A stretch of DNA of 64,000 nt. Origin: Fodinibius sp964490705 (lineage in GTDB: Bacteria; Bacteroidota; Rhodothermia; Balneolales; Balneolaceae). The stretch is taken from assembly GCA_964490705.1 (NCBI GenBank), contig CAZBCG010000004.1, positions 1 through 64,000 on the forward strand, written 5' to 3'. The notes under the pieces were generated by a model, which did not search any database, was not told the origin of the DNA, and worked only from the letters and a program-made list of their open reading frames with translations. The translations under genes and the position numbers were made by a program. Shown here piece by piece: positions 1-8,240 of the stretch (position 1 is its first letter; each line of letters starts with the position of its first letter).

Positions 1-40
1 TGTATAGCAATATGTTACAAAGATTTATAACATGCTATAC
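1..40. repeat. Imperfect inverted repeat at the window edge
   Basis: GTATAGCA at 2-9 is matched by TGCTATAC at 33-40, and ATGTTA at 12-17 by TAACAT at 28-33, with a two-base bulge. The repeat abuts the point where the following SDR reading frame loses its homology. It may be the end of a mobile element or a hairpin belonging to sequence left of the window; the missing flank prevents a decision. Confidence 0.45.
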
Positions 41-48
41 TTCACTAG

Positions 49-366
49 ACCCTTATTAATATTTGTTCGGTAGGGGCCACAGAGGGACTCAAAGACAGTG
101 GGGCATATTCGGCTTCCAAACATGCACTTTTGGGATACACGCGCTCACTGCGTCAGGAGCTGATGGAAACAGAGATCGGAGTTACGGCTATCAATCTGGG
201 TCAAACGCAATCTACTTCCTGGGAAGGTTCGCTCATTGATCGCGACTTGCTGATCGATCCCGATGATGTGGCAAAAATTATCCTGAATGTAACGCAATTA
301 TCTCCGCGAACGGTGGTAGAAGAAATTCTGGTGAAGCCTCAGCACGGCCGCGTACCGCCGATGTGA
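49..366 (+). pseudogene. C-terminal remnant of a short-chain dehydrogenase/reductase
   Basis: The open frame begins after a TAG at 46-48 and reads TLINICSVGATEGLKDSGAY followed by SASK. This is the strand plus YxxxK active-site region of classical NAD(P)-dependent SDR enzymes. The catalytic Tyr and Lys are present, but the N-terminal Rossmann dinucleotide-binding half (GxxxGxG) is missing. The frame homologous to SDRs can be followed upstream only to about position 49, where a stop codon and an inverted repeat appear. The first ATG, at 130, lies after the active site, so initiation there could not give an enzyme. I infer a gene truncated by an insertion or rearrangement just left of the window. 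The remaining 3' end is intact and stops at 366, followed by two hairpins. Confidence 0.7.
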
Positions 367-381
367 TTTTATCCATCCTTG

Positions 382-407
382 TTCCTTCCCTAAGATTAGG
401 GAAGGAA
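382..407. terminator. Hairpin between convergent genes
   Basis: TTCCTTCCCTA (382-392) pairs perfectly with TAGGGAAGGAA (397-407) around a 4-nt loop. It lies just after the SDR remnant stop and may end its transcript; there is no strong T-run. Confidence 0.45.
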
Positions 408-441
408 ACCCTTATAAAAAATTCTTGAGTTGATGAAGCGT

Positions 442-467
442 TTTTCTCCCTACTGGTAGGGAGAAAA
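442..467. terminator. Bidirectional intrinsic terminator
   Basis: TTTTCTCCCTA (442-452) pairs with TAGGGAGAAAA (457-467), loop CTGG. The T/A-rich stem bases give a T-run in both directions. It sits between the plus-strand SDR remnant and the minus-strand E1 dehydrogenase gene, which ends at 484. Confidence 0.65.
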
Positions 468-483
468 TTAAAGAGGGTCAACT

Positions 484-2466
484 CTAATAAGCCAGCAACT
501 TTTCCAACGTTTCCTTTACCCTATCGTCTGCCAGGTAGTGCTTTTCCAGCTTGGGACTAAAAGGCACGGGAATATCCAGAGAAGAGCAGCGCAGGACAGG
601 GGCATCGAGATCTTCAAAGCACTCTTCGGTGATCAGGGATGATAGCTCGCTCATGGGTCCGAGCGTGGTAGAGGGCTCTTGCAAAAGCAGTACTTTATTT
701 GTTTTAGCTACTGATTGTTTAACCGTCTCAAAATCCAGCGGAGCCAGACAGCGTAAATCTACAATCTCAATTTCCACTCCATTCTCAGCATATTCATCCG
801 CAATTTCCTGCGCCCAGTGGACGCCCATACCATAGGTAATGATCGAAGCATCAGATCCATCGCGATGGATTCTAGCTTTTCCGAGTTCTTCCGGGGTACA
901 ATTATCGGGCGTTACTTCGCGGATGCTCCGATACAATTTTTTATGCTCGAAAAAGAGCACGGGATTGGGATCATATAGCGCGCTATACAACAGGTTTTGG
1001 GCGTCTTGAACGGTGGCAGGGACCACAATCTTCAAACCAGGATGCTGCATAAACCAGCCCTCGGGTGATTGGGAATGAAACGGTCCCGCGCCAACACCCG
1101 CACCGTGCGGAGCCCGAATAGTCAAATTCAACGGTGGCATCCAGCGGTATTGCGCCTTCGAAATATTGTTGATGATTTGATTGAATCCACAGGAAATAAA
1201 ATCGGCGAACTGCATTTCCACGACCGGCTTGAAGCCCTCCAAGGCCAAACCGATACCGCAACCCAACGCCCCGGCTTCGATAATAGGCGTATTGCGGATG
1301 CGGTCTTTTCCAAACTGATCCATAAAGCCTTCAGTGACTTTGAATACGCCGCCATACTCGGCAATATCCTGTCCCATAATGACGAACTCCTCATCTTCTT
1401 CGAAGGCCTGTTTTAGTGAAAATTGAATAGCATCCACAAAACGTTTCTCGGATGATTGTTCAGCAGGGGAGGTGTCGGGTAAATCGACAGGAGCAAATAA
1501 GCGATCGGTTTCGGTTTGAAGATCAAAGACCGGTTCATCGGCATCCAGTGCTCGGTCAAGCTCTGGCAGAAAGCTTTCATCGACTTCATTTTGAATGGCA
1601 GCTAATTCATCATCCCCGGAAACAATTTGCTCTTTTTTAAGCCAACGAGCAAAGCGGTCGATGGGATCGCGCTCTTCCCATTTGTCAAACTTTTCATCGG
1701 GTACGTAAAAGGTGCCGGAGGCTTCTTCGTGACCGCGCATTCGAAAGGTTTTGGCCTCAATCAGCGTAGGTTTGCCATCAAGCGCCTGATCTTTGGCTGT
1801 GGATACAGCATCCATCACGGCAAAAATATCGTTGCCGTCTATTTTCATGCCTTCCAGACCGTAGCCCTGGGCACGATCAACCAAATCCTCACAGGCATAC
1901 TGCTCGTTGGTAGGAGTTGAGAGGCCGTAGCCGTTGTTCTCAATCACAAAAATTACCGGCAGTTCCCACACGGCAGCCAGGTTCAGCGCTTCATGAAATT
2001 CGCCCTCGCTGGTGGCACCATCCCCGCAGAAGCTGGCGGCAACATAGCCGCTGTCGCGCAGTTTTGATGCCAGTGCTAATCCATCGGCAATGGGCATAGT
2101 GGCCGCCAAGTGGGAAATCATGCCCACAATGCGTTTTTCGGGAATCCCGAAATGAAACGATCGATCGCGTCCGCCGGTATAGCCATCTGCTTTACCCAAC
2201 CACTGACAAAAAAGTTTATAGAGATCTACGCCGCGAGTGGTAAACAATCCCAAATTACGATGCATCGGCAGCAGGTAATCCTCATCATCGAGTGCAGAAG
2301 TTACGCCAACAGCAATGGCTTCTTGTCCCATGCCGGAGAACCACTTGCTGATTTTATTCTGTCGCAACAGCTTGAGCATGCGCTCCTCGATACGACGGGG
2401 CAGCAGCAGGTTTTTGTACAGCGTGAGCACCTGCTGTTCGGTTAACTTTTTTTTCGGCTCGATCAT
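484..2466 (-). CDS. 2-oxoacid dehydrogenase E1 component, alpha-beta fusion
   Basis: A 660-residue thiamine-diphosphate enzyme. It carries the whole E1-alpha subunit in residues 1 to about 330 and the E1-beta subunit in about 340-660, which are separate proteins in many bacteria. The ThDP/Mg motif runs from GDG (148-150) to NN (177-178), with the intervening EGEFHEALN typical of branched-chain or pyruvate E1-alpha. The beta half has the transketolase pyrimidine domain (FVIMGQDIAEYGG) and the C-terminal domain. It decarboxylates a branched-chain 2-oxoacid or pyruvate and passes the acyl group to a lipoyl E2. No E2 or E3 gene is adjacent, so the substrate cannot be fixed; branched-chain 2-oxoacid is the usual annotation of this fused form. 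It is divergent from speD, with which it shares a 153-bp promoter region. Confidence 0.9.
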   Translation of the reverse strand: MIEPKKKLTEQQVLTLYKNLLLPRRIEERMLKLLRQNKISKWFSGMGQEAIAVGVTSALDDEDYLLPMHRNLGLFTTRGVDLYKLFCQWLGKADGYTGGRDRSFHFGIPEKRIVGMISHLAATMPIADGLALASKLRDSGYVAASFCGDGATSEGEFHEALNLAAVWELPVIFVIENNGYGLSTPTNEQYACEDLVDRAQGYGLEGMKIDGNDIFAVMDAVSTAKDQALDGKPTLIEAKTFRMRGHEEASGTFYVPDEKFDKWEERDPIDRFARWLKKEQIVSGDDELAAIQNEVDESFLPELDRALDADEPVFDLQTETDRLFAPVDLPDTSPAEQSSEKRFVDAIQFSLKQAFEEDEEFVIMGQDIAEYGGVFKVTEGFMDQFGKDRIRNTPIIEAGALGCGIGLALEGFKPVVEMQFADFISCGFNQIINNISKAQYRWMPPLNLTIRAPHGAGVGAGPFHSQSPEGWFMQHPGLKIVVPATVQDAQNLLYSALYDPNPVLFFEHKKLYRSIREVTPDNCTPEELGKARIHRDGSDASIITYGMGVHWAQEIADEYAENGVEIEIVDLRCLAPLDFETVKQSVAKTNKVLLLQEPSTTLGPMSELSSLITEECFEDLDAPVLRCSSLDIPVPFSPKLEKHYLADDRVKETLEKLLAY

Positions 2467-2619
2467 TAAATATTGTTGAAAATTATGTAATTTAATCGGC
2501 TAATTCTGAGAGCAAACATGGGGCAGTTAATCAATAATTGCAACCGATGTTTACGATTCTTTTGATTGATTTCTCTCGGTGATATAAATATGGAAAGCAA
2601 TATATAGGTTAAGAGAACA

Positions 2620-3024
2620 ATGGAAGCACTGGGGCGTCAAGTTTTAGTGGAGTTTTATGACTGCAATACTGAGAAAATCAATGATGTAGAATTTATAGAA
2701 TCATCTTTCTTGGAGGCTACGCGTGCCTCGGGCGCGACGATCATCTCCCATAACTTCCACAGATTTAGTCCGCACGGCATTAGCGGCGTAGTTGTGATTG
2801 CCGAGTCGCACGTTTCTATCCACAGCTGGCCGGAATATAATTATGCCGCCGTCGATATTTTTACCTGTGGCGATACCATTGATCCGTGGGTGATTCAAGA
2901 GCATCTCAAAGAGGCGCTGGAGTCTCAGAATATTTCGAGCATGGAGATGAAACGCGGTATGTTTAAGACTGAGCCGGGCAAGAAGCTGTTATTTAAACCG
3001 CAACAAGCGAATCAAAATAATTAA
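2620..3024 (+). CDS. speH: S-adenosylmethionine decarboxylase proenzyme
   Basis: A 134-residue prokaryotic class 1B AdoMet decarboxylase. It self-cleaves between Glu62 and Ser63 in AESHVSIHSWPEYNYAA, and Ser63 becomes the pyruvoyl cofactor; the position matches the characterised short bacterial enzymes. His68 and the CGD around residue 83 are the expected processing and catalytic residues. It makes decarboxylated AdoMet, the aminopropyl donor for spermidine synthase encoded 0.8 kb downstream. The ATG at 2620 follows a weak GAG-containing leader. It is first in a run of three polyamine genes, with gaps of about 140 and 105 bp that contain repeats, so a single transcript is likely but not certain. 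Confidence 0.93.
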   Translation: MEALGRQVLVEFYDCNTEKINDVEFIESSFLEATRASGATIISHNFHRFSPHGISGVVVIAESHVSIHSWPEYNYAAVDIFTCGDTIDPWVIQEHLKEALESQNISSMEMKRGMFKTEPGKKLLFKPQQANQNN

Positions 3025-3065
3025 GAGTACCAGTATATCAATTATGGTTATTATCTTTGAATAAG

Positions 3066-3125
3066 GTCATCTTCCTTAGTCTCCTTTTGAAGGGGAAATG
3101 AAGCTCTGCTGAATAGGGGGATGAA
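3066..3125. repeat. Intergenic repeat, copy A
   Basis: A sequence with TCATC, TTCC, a GTC-CCTTTTGAAGGGG palindromic core and a GGGGGATGAAT end. It is related to the copy at 4824-4893. It lies between speH and the arginine decarboxylase gene and ends 43 bp before that start codon. Confidence 0.55.
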
Positions 3126-3167
3126 TATTTATAAGAAGAGGTTAAAATTGATTTTAAAAGTAAAATA

Positions 3168-3683
3168 ATGTCAGAATCCTCACCAATTACATCTGTTCAG
3201 AAACTTATGATGGTCAATACGCCCAATATTTACTGCTTGGTAAAGGGCGCAGCAGAGGGACATACTCGGTTGAATGCCTTCGACAATTCACTGCTCAATG
3301 CCGGGGTGGGTGACACCAATCTTATGCGGATGAGCAGTATTTTACCGCCGGGTGCTGCCCAGCGCTCGATCGATGATATCGATCTGCCGGGCGGCGGATT
3401 AATTCCCTTGGCTTATGCCCAGATCGACTCTACAACACCGGGACGCTATATCTCATCGGCTGTTGCCGTGGGCATCCCCGAGGATGAATCTCAGCCGGGC
3501 GTAATTATGGAGTTTGAGGATCACAGTCGCCTGCAGAACGTAGAAGAAATCGCACGCCAAATGGTGATTGATGCTTTTGAATATCGCAAGCGGGAGCTGA
3601 AAGAAATCAAATCGATCGGCATTGAACATAAAGTCGAAAATTGTGCTTCGACCTTTGCTGCTGCGGTACTTTGGTACGAGTAA
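3168..3683 (+). CDS. pdaD: Pyruvoyl-dependent arginine decarboxylase
   Basis: A 171-residue PvlArgDC-family protein that converts arginine to agmatine. The self-cleavage site is MRMSS-ILPPGA around residues 54-62: chain scission at the Ser pair gives the small beta chain and a pyruvoyl-capped alpha chain. The family signature GGGLIPLAYA follows. Together with speH and speE it gives the arginine route to spermidine. No agmatinase or agmatine deiminase is encoded in the cluster, so agmatine must be processed by an enzyme elsewhere or be aminopropylated directly. The start is the ATG at 3168; the C-terminus at 3683 has family length. Confidence 0.92.
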   Translation: MSESSPITSVQKLMMVNTPNIYCLVKGAAEGHTRLNAFDNSLLNAGVGDTNLMRMSSILPPGAAQRSIDDIDLPGGGLIPLAYAQIDSTTPGRYISSAVAVGIPEDESQPGVIMEFEDHSRLQNVEEIARQMVIDAFEYRKRELKEIKSIGIEHKVENCASTFAAAVLWYE

Positions 3684-3788
3684 AGGCAGCTTTCAGTCTT
3701 CAGCTTTCGGCTTTTTAGTGAATAAAAGTTAGCTGAGAGCTGATTGCTGACAGCTTATGAGATAATTCAGAAAAATGAATTTAAGTTT

Positions 3789-4640
3789 ATGTCGCTGACT
3801 TACAACGAATTCTACAACGGTCGAACAGGATTAACCGTCGGGATTAACAAAGTGCTTTTTTCAGAGCAGACGCCGTATCAAAAGGTGGAGGTGCTGCAGA
3901 CCGATACCTGGGGCAACCTGATGACCATCGACGGCATGGTGATGCTTTCTGAGAAAGATGAGTTTGTGTATCACGAGATGCTGACTCATGTGGGGCTATT
4001 TGCGCATCCCAATCCCGAGCGTGTGCTTATTATAGGCGGCGGTGATGGCGGCACGGCCCGCGAAGTCATGCGCCACAATTCAGTCCAGCAGGTGGACATG
4101 GTTGAAATCGATGAAGCTGTAGTTTGGGCATCTAAAAAATATTTATCCAAGGTGGGAGACTGGAAGAATCCCAAGCTGAATGTATTGATTAAGGATGGTA
4201 TCGAGTTCGTCAAAAATATCGAGGATCCGTACGATGTGATCATTATTGACGGTTCTGATCCCGTAGGTCCGGCCGAAGGATTGTTTGAAACGGACTTTAT
4301 GCAGGCTTGTTATGATGGATTAACGGCCGATGGAATCCTCACTGCCCAGACCGAAAGTCCGTGGGTGTATGATTACCACAAGAGTATGCAGCAGGTGTTT
4401 TCTGCGCTGGATGATATTTATGAAGTTACCAAAATGTACTTGGCGCATATTCCGCTCTATCCCGCGGGTATGTGGTCATTTGCCTTTGCCAGCAAGGGAG
4501 CTAATCCGCTCAGCAGAGAAACGATGAAGCGCGTGGAAAAGGGGCTGTCGGCATTTGGAGATGAGCTAAATTACTACAACACGGATATCCACCGGAGCTG
4601 CTTTGCACTTCCTAACTTTGTGGCTGATATTATTGATTAA
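3789..4640 (+). CDS. speE: Spermidine synthase (polyamine aminopropyltransferase)
   Basis: A 283-residue class I methyltransferase-fold enzyme that moves the aminopropyl group of decarboxylated AdoMet onto putrescine, or onto agmatine in some lineages. The signature GGGDGGTARE is at about 83-92, the acidic residue that binds the donor ribose is in VEIDEAVV, and the catalytic Asp region is DGSDPVGPAEGLF at about 154-166. I chose the ATG at 3789 because MSLTYNEFY begins the conserved N-terminal beta domain; the frame is open further upstream to a TTG at 3744, without family similarity. It is third in the polyamine cluster. Confidence 0.92.
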   Translation: MSLTYNEFYNGRTGLTVGINKVLFSEQTPYQKVEVLQTDTWGNLMTIDGMVMLSEKDEFVYHEMLTHVGLFAHPNPERVLIIGGGDGGTAREVMRHNSVQQVDMVEIDEAVVWASKKYLSKVGDWKNPKLNVLIKDGIEFVKNIEDPYDVIIIDGSDPVGPAEGLFETDFMQACYDGLTADGILTAQTESPWVYDYHKSMQQVFSALDDIYEVTKMYLAHIPLYPAGMWSFAFASKGANPLSRETMKRVEKGLSAFGDELNYYNTDIHRSCFALPNFVADIID

Positions 4641-4823
4641 AGTAATTACACAAAGATTCACAAAGAAGCTCAAAGCTACACTAAGATTTGCTCTGTGATT
4701 CTTTGTGTCTGCTTCGTGTAGCTTCGTGATATAATCTCCAAAATCTGTTGTAATTGAAGATGTAGTATTTTGTACATTGAATTTTCTTTTCAGAAAGTAA
4801 GATGATTTTATAACTAATTTTAG

Positions 4824-4893
4824 AATCATCCCCCTCAGTCCCCTTTGAAGGGGGAAGGATTCGAATGATCTTGCCGAATCAAGGGGGATGAAT
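4824..4893. repeat. Intergenic repeat, copy B
   Basis: AATCATCCCCCTCAGTCCCC then TTTGAAGGGGGA, ending AAGGGGGATGAATA. It is related to copy A at 3066-3125. Its end supplies the AAGGGGG and the ATG at 4888 of the downstream transporter gene. The upstream stretch 4641-4823 contains further imperfect repeats of the kind ACAAAGATTCACAAAGA and CTTTGTGTCTGCTTCGTG. Confidence 0.6.
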
Positions 4894-5802
4894 AAGGTTT
4901 TTTCGTTGAATTTCTCAAACCGACTGGCATACATTTACGTCCTGATTGGCGCTGCACTTTGGGGCATCATTGGGCTGTTTATTGATGCACTTTCCCAAGC
5001 CGGATTTTCTTCCCTGCAGATTGTAACGCTACGAGTTGTGAGTGCCGCGGTGATGCTGGTGTGCTTCCTAGCAGCCAAAAGTCCCGAACTGCTTAAAATA
5101 GATCTCAAGGATTCATTAAGCTTTATCGGCACGGGCATTTTCAGCATCGTCTTTTTCAACTGGTGCTATTTTACTGCGATTGAAGAAATATCACTTTCCG
5201 TTGCAGTAATTCTGCTTTACACCGGACCGGCTTTTGTGGCCATATTATCCCGTATATTTTTTGGCGAATCCCTAACCAAACGAAAAGTTGGTGCATTGGT
5301 GGTAACACTGATCGGTTGTGCGCTGGTCGTCAAATTGGTACCGGTTGGCGATCAAAAACTGTCTTGGTACGGTATTTTAGTGGGATTGGGATCCGGATTC
5401 GGCTACGCACTCTACAGCATTTTTGGCAAGCATGCCCTCAAAAAATATGAGTCGCTTACCGTCATCACCTATACGTTTGTATTTGCATCAGCCGTGCTTT
5501 TGCCAACCAGCGGACTGACCATCGAATTTGATCAGCTTGCATCCAAACACATTTGGTTGCAGATTTTGGGACTCGGTTTCTTTCCCACAGCACTGGCATA
5601 CATGCTCTATACACAAGGTTTGTCCATGATCGAAAGTAGCCGGGCATCCATCACCGCAACGATTGAACCGGTCGTAGCAACACTAATTGGCGTTTGGGTT
5701 TTTGATGAGCTTTTGACAAGCTACCAAATAATCGGAATGCTGTTGATACTCACCGCCGTTGTATTGATACAGTTAAAACGGCGTCGGTTTTCACCTACAT
5801 AA
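4888..5802 (+). CDS. EamA/DMT-family transporter
   Basis: A 304-residue inner-membrane protein with about ten hydrophobic helices and two EamA repeats. The first opens with YVLIGAALWGIIGLFID and the second with YGILVGLGSGFGYALYSIFG; the latter ends SRASITATIEPVVATLIGVW, the usual EamA end. The family exports amino acids and other metabolites; the substrate here is unknown. The ATG at 4888 lies inside an intergenic repeat whose AAGGGGG could act as ribosome-binding site at very short spacing. The first ten residues, MNKVFSLNFS, are therefore partly repeat-derived. It is followed after 11 bp by the DUF1499 gene, probably in the same transcript. Confidence 0.88.
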   Translation: MNKVFSLNFSNRLAYIYVLIGAALWGIIGLFIDALSQAGFSSLQIVTLRVVSAAVMLVCFLAAKSPELLKIDLKDSLSFIGTGIFSIVFFNWCYFTAIEEISLSVAVILLYTGPAFVAILSRIFFGESLTKRKVGALVVTLIGCALVVKLVPVGDQKLSWYGILVGLGSGFGYALYSIFGKHALKKYESLTVITYTFVFASAVLLPTSGLTIEFDQLASKHIWLQILGLGFFPTALAYMLYTQGLSMIESSRASITATIEPVVATLIGVWVFDELLTSYQIIGMLLILTAVVLIQLKRRRFSPT

Positions 5803-5813
5803 TCAATAATTCT

Positions 5814-6614
5814 ATGTTCAATATTATCAAGTACATCAATCAACTGTTGGCAAATCTCGGGATCACGGGGAAAAACGCGATCTCGGGATGGGCTGTGATC
5901 AGCATATTTTTTAGTGCTATTGCTGCACTGATGTTTATTTTTGCGGGCTATGGTTACCAGTGGGGCTGGTGGGGATTAGGCACGGCCTTTACCTGGATTT
6001 TGCCAATCAGCACAATATTTGCGCTTATTGGTTTTTCACTGGCTTTGATATTTGGATTCCTGCGATGGAAAAATCCCGATAAAAAGGGAGTAAAGGTTGC
6101 TGCGTTAGGACTTTTATTAGGCATTGCTGTGCTGGGCACCGCAGGATACTGGTTTAACGAAGCCCAGAAATATCCGCCGATTCACGATATTACCACTGAT
6201 ATTGATAACCCACCTAAGTTCGAAGCTATCGTTCCGCTCCGGGCTAATGCTGCTAATGACACTACCTATGGGGATCAGGAGAAAGCGGATACCCAGCGCG
6301 AACATTATCCCGAAATTCAAACGCTTTATTTAGATATGGAATATGATGCAACGTTCGATCGCGCGTTGGCTGCTGCAGAACAGATGCCGTGGGAAGACAT
6401 TGTGACTGAGGATAGAGAGCGAGGAATTATCGAAGCCGTGGATGAGCTGCCTTGGTTTGGCTTTATCGATGATGTCGTTATCCGTGTGGATACGTCCGAA
6501 ACGCCGAATCGCAGTAAAATTGATGTTCGTTCAGTGTCGCGCATCGGTCGGGGAGACATCGGTGTTAACGCTCATCGTATTAGGGATTATTTGCAGATGG
6601 TAAAAAGACAATGA
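5814..6614 (+). CDS. DUF1499 membrane protein
   Basis: A 266-residue protein with three hydrophobic segments in residues 20-115 (WAVISIFFSAIAALMFIFAG, FTWILPISTIFALIGFSLAL and VAALGLLLGIAVLGTAGYWF) and a soluble DUF1499 domain in about 165-264. The domain ends with the typical DVRSVSRIGRGDIGVNAHRIRDY. The biochemical role of DUF1499 is not established. It follows the EamA gene by 11 bp and no terminator is seen between them, so co-transcription is likely. Confidence 0.8.
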   Translation: MFNIIKYINQLLANLGITGKNAISGWAVISIFFSAIAALMFIFAGYGYQWGWWGLGTAFTWILPISTIFALIGFSLALIFGFLRWKNPDKKGVKVAALGLLLGIAVLGTAGYWFNEAQKYPPIHDITTDIDNPPKFEAIVPLRANAANDTTYGDQEKADTQREHYPEIQTLYLDMEYDATFDRALAAAEQMPWEDIVTEDRERGIIEAVDELPWFGFIDDVVIRVDTSETPNRSKIDVRSVSRIGRGDIGVNAHRIRDYLQMVKRQ

Positions 6615-6692
6615 GCCTGATTTAAATTAAAAGTACTTTTTACTTCAAAGTTTGCATAAAAGTACTGCTGCACAAGAACTACAGAATAATTT

Positions 6693-7001
6693 TTACGTAA
6701 TGTCTTCCTTTTCTTCAGATTCAGAATAAAACAGATACAACAATCCGCTTGCTGCTAATAAAGCCAACACTTCGAGTAGGAGAATATCAACTGCAATTTC
6801 AGCCTCTTCAGAGCTTATTTTTGAACCACCCATACGTCCGTACTCATCATCATAAATACGTTCGTAAGACATAGGCGGTTGGTAAATGGGGCTCCACTGA
6901 AGTTCGTTTGAGGATTCTATACGCCAGGGACAAAGAAATACGACCACCAAAATTAGGCCTGAAACTACTGTGGCAACGACCATATTTTGTCGTTCATTCA
7001 T
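6693..7001 (-). CDS. Small membrane protein of unknown function
   Basis: 102 residues with two predicted transmembrane segments, VVATVVSGLILVVVFLCPW at about 8-26 and ILLLEVLALLAASGLLYLFY at about 73-92. A polar loop rich in Tyr and Glu lies between them and the tail is acidic. I do not recognise a family. Coding is supported by the two-helix architecture and a start (ATG, complement of 6999-7001) with room for a promoter. It is convergent with the DUF1499 gene. Confidence 0.6.
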   Translation of the reverse strand: MNERQNMVVATVVSGLILVVVFLCPWRIESSNELQWSPIYQPPMSYERIYDDEYGRMGGSKISSEEAEIAVDILLLEVLALLAASGLLYLFYSESEEKEDIT

Positions 7002-7136
7002 GTTATTCTATTCTAAATGAGTGTTGATCGTTCGGGGTTTTATCATAATAAAATATTGCAGTCTTTTCTTTCCACATAGTGGGATTTATTTCGTCCGAAC
7101 ACTGGGTTTGTGGCCGGGCGAATGGGATAGATCTCA

Positions 7137-7778
7137 TTATTCAGGCAGCGGCCGTACCAAAATATTTTTGTAATACACCTTACTTTGGGGATCGTGTCCC
7201 TGCAAGGCAAACGTCCCTTGGTCTAATACTCGTCCTTCGCGATCTACATTTTCCGGTTCGGTGTATTGCACCATCGTTTTGCCATCTACTTTTATGGTGA
7301 TGTCTTTGCCCTCAACTTTGATATACATCGTAAACCATTGGCCGTCTGTTGCCGGCGGATCGGTAATATCATCGATCCCGTACAGGCTTGCAGTCCGCCG
7401 CGGATCCCCTTCATAGGTATTATTTACCTGCGCTTCGTAGCCTTTTGATGGCCAGCCGGTATCTTGGTACTCTGTATGAAAATAGATTCCCGAATTTGAT
7501 CCCTCGGTAGTCATCACATCGGCCTTAAACTCAAAATCCTTAAAATTGTGATTTTCCACCGATCCCACATAAAAAAGGTGGGCGCGCGGACCGTCAGTGA
7601 CGATTTTGCCATCTTCAACAGAAAAGGTTCCCGGATGTTCACTTGCTTTCCATCCATCCAATGATTCCCCGTCGAAAAGCGGGATCCATTTGTCAGATGA
7701 TTGCGAAAAAGAAGTACTGATGGTTAAGAGAACAAACGTAAAAACGAAGAACAGGATTTTAGATGACAAATGACGCAT
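7137..7778 (-). CDS. Secreted DUF1080 (3-keto-disaccharide hydrolase) protein
   Basis: 213 residues. A Sec signal peptide at 1 to about 25 (KILFFVFTFVLLTISTSFSQ, cleavage after SFSQ) is followed by one concanavalin-like DUF1080 domain. It has WIPLFDGESLDGWK, the GSNSGIYFHTEY segment and a C-terminal KVYYKNILVRPL strand. DUF1080 proteins are glycoside-hydrolase-16-like sandwiches; characterised members cleave 3-keto-glycosides. It is probably periplasmic or exported and acts on oxidised sugars. The gene is isolated, with the attC island beginning about 160 bp upstream of its start. Confidence 0.88.
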   Translation of the reverse strand: MRHLSSKILFFVFTFVLLTISTSFSQSSDKWIPLFDGESLDGWKASEHPGTFSVEDGKIVTDGPRAHLFYVGSVENHNFKDFEFKADVMTTEGSNSGIYFHTEYQDTGWPSKGYEAQVNNTYEGDPRRTASLYGIDDITDPPATDGQWFTMYIKVEGKDITIKVDGKTMVQYTEPENVDREGRVLDQGTFALQGHDPQSKVYYKNILVRPLPE

Positions 7779-7939
7779 AATGAGGCCTTCTCTAGTTTAC
7801 ATTTATGATGCCAGAATTCACTAACTATAAATATACTTTAATTTTCTTGTGATACTATATCTTTAGCTAAATTAAAACTCTGAATAGAGTTGTTAATATT
7901 CCAGAAATAAATGTTCATTAAATGTATTTTTTGATTGGT

Positions 7940-8170
7940 ACCTAACGGCCTTGCGGACTACTACGCCGAAGTAGCACCGCTACGTAGGCTGTACACAAGG
8001 GGTGCACGAATGAATGTTGAATTGTTAAATAATGAACGGAAAGCTAAAAAGCCAAAAAGTTGGCAGTGACCTGCTTACCGAAGCCATGCCTACGCGTAAA
8101 GCTTTGGCAGGCAGGCTTTTTGAAGTGTAGGGGGGGGCGCCCGTTCTACGGGGTCCGAGTTAATGCGCGG
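7940..8170 (-). repeat. attC-4, main part, interrupted by the IS
   Basis: It begins ACCTAACGGCCTTGCG (plus strand) and ends GGGGTCCGAGTTAATGCGCGG at the IS border. The missing outer box GTTAGGG is found at 9570-9576 on the other side of the IS. The centre carries an extra 37-bp segment (about 7955-7991) and the hairpin CCCGTTCTACGGGG shared with attC-1. The 160 bp between the DUF1080 gene and this site hold no gene. Confidence 0.7.
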
Positions 8171-8187
8171 GATCTTTCCAAAAAGGA

Positions 8188-8199
8188 AGTCCTCACTTA
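8188..8199. repeat. Left subterminal inverted repeat of the IS
   Basis: AGTCCTCACTTA, the partner of 9528-9539 (11 of 12 bases match). Confidence 0.65.
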
Positions 8200-8240
8200 G
8201 ATTAGCGGTAATCAACCCTAACTAATCCAAGGAGGACCTC

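Noticed and set aside
4566..4934. 122-codon minus-strand frame between speE and the EamA gene
   Set aside because: It spans repeats and the ends of two genes on the other strand; no plausible fold.
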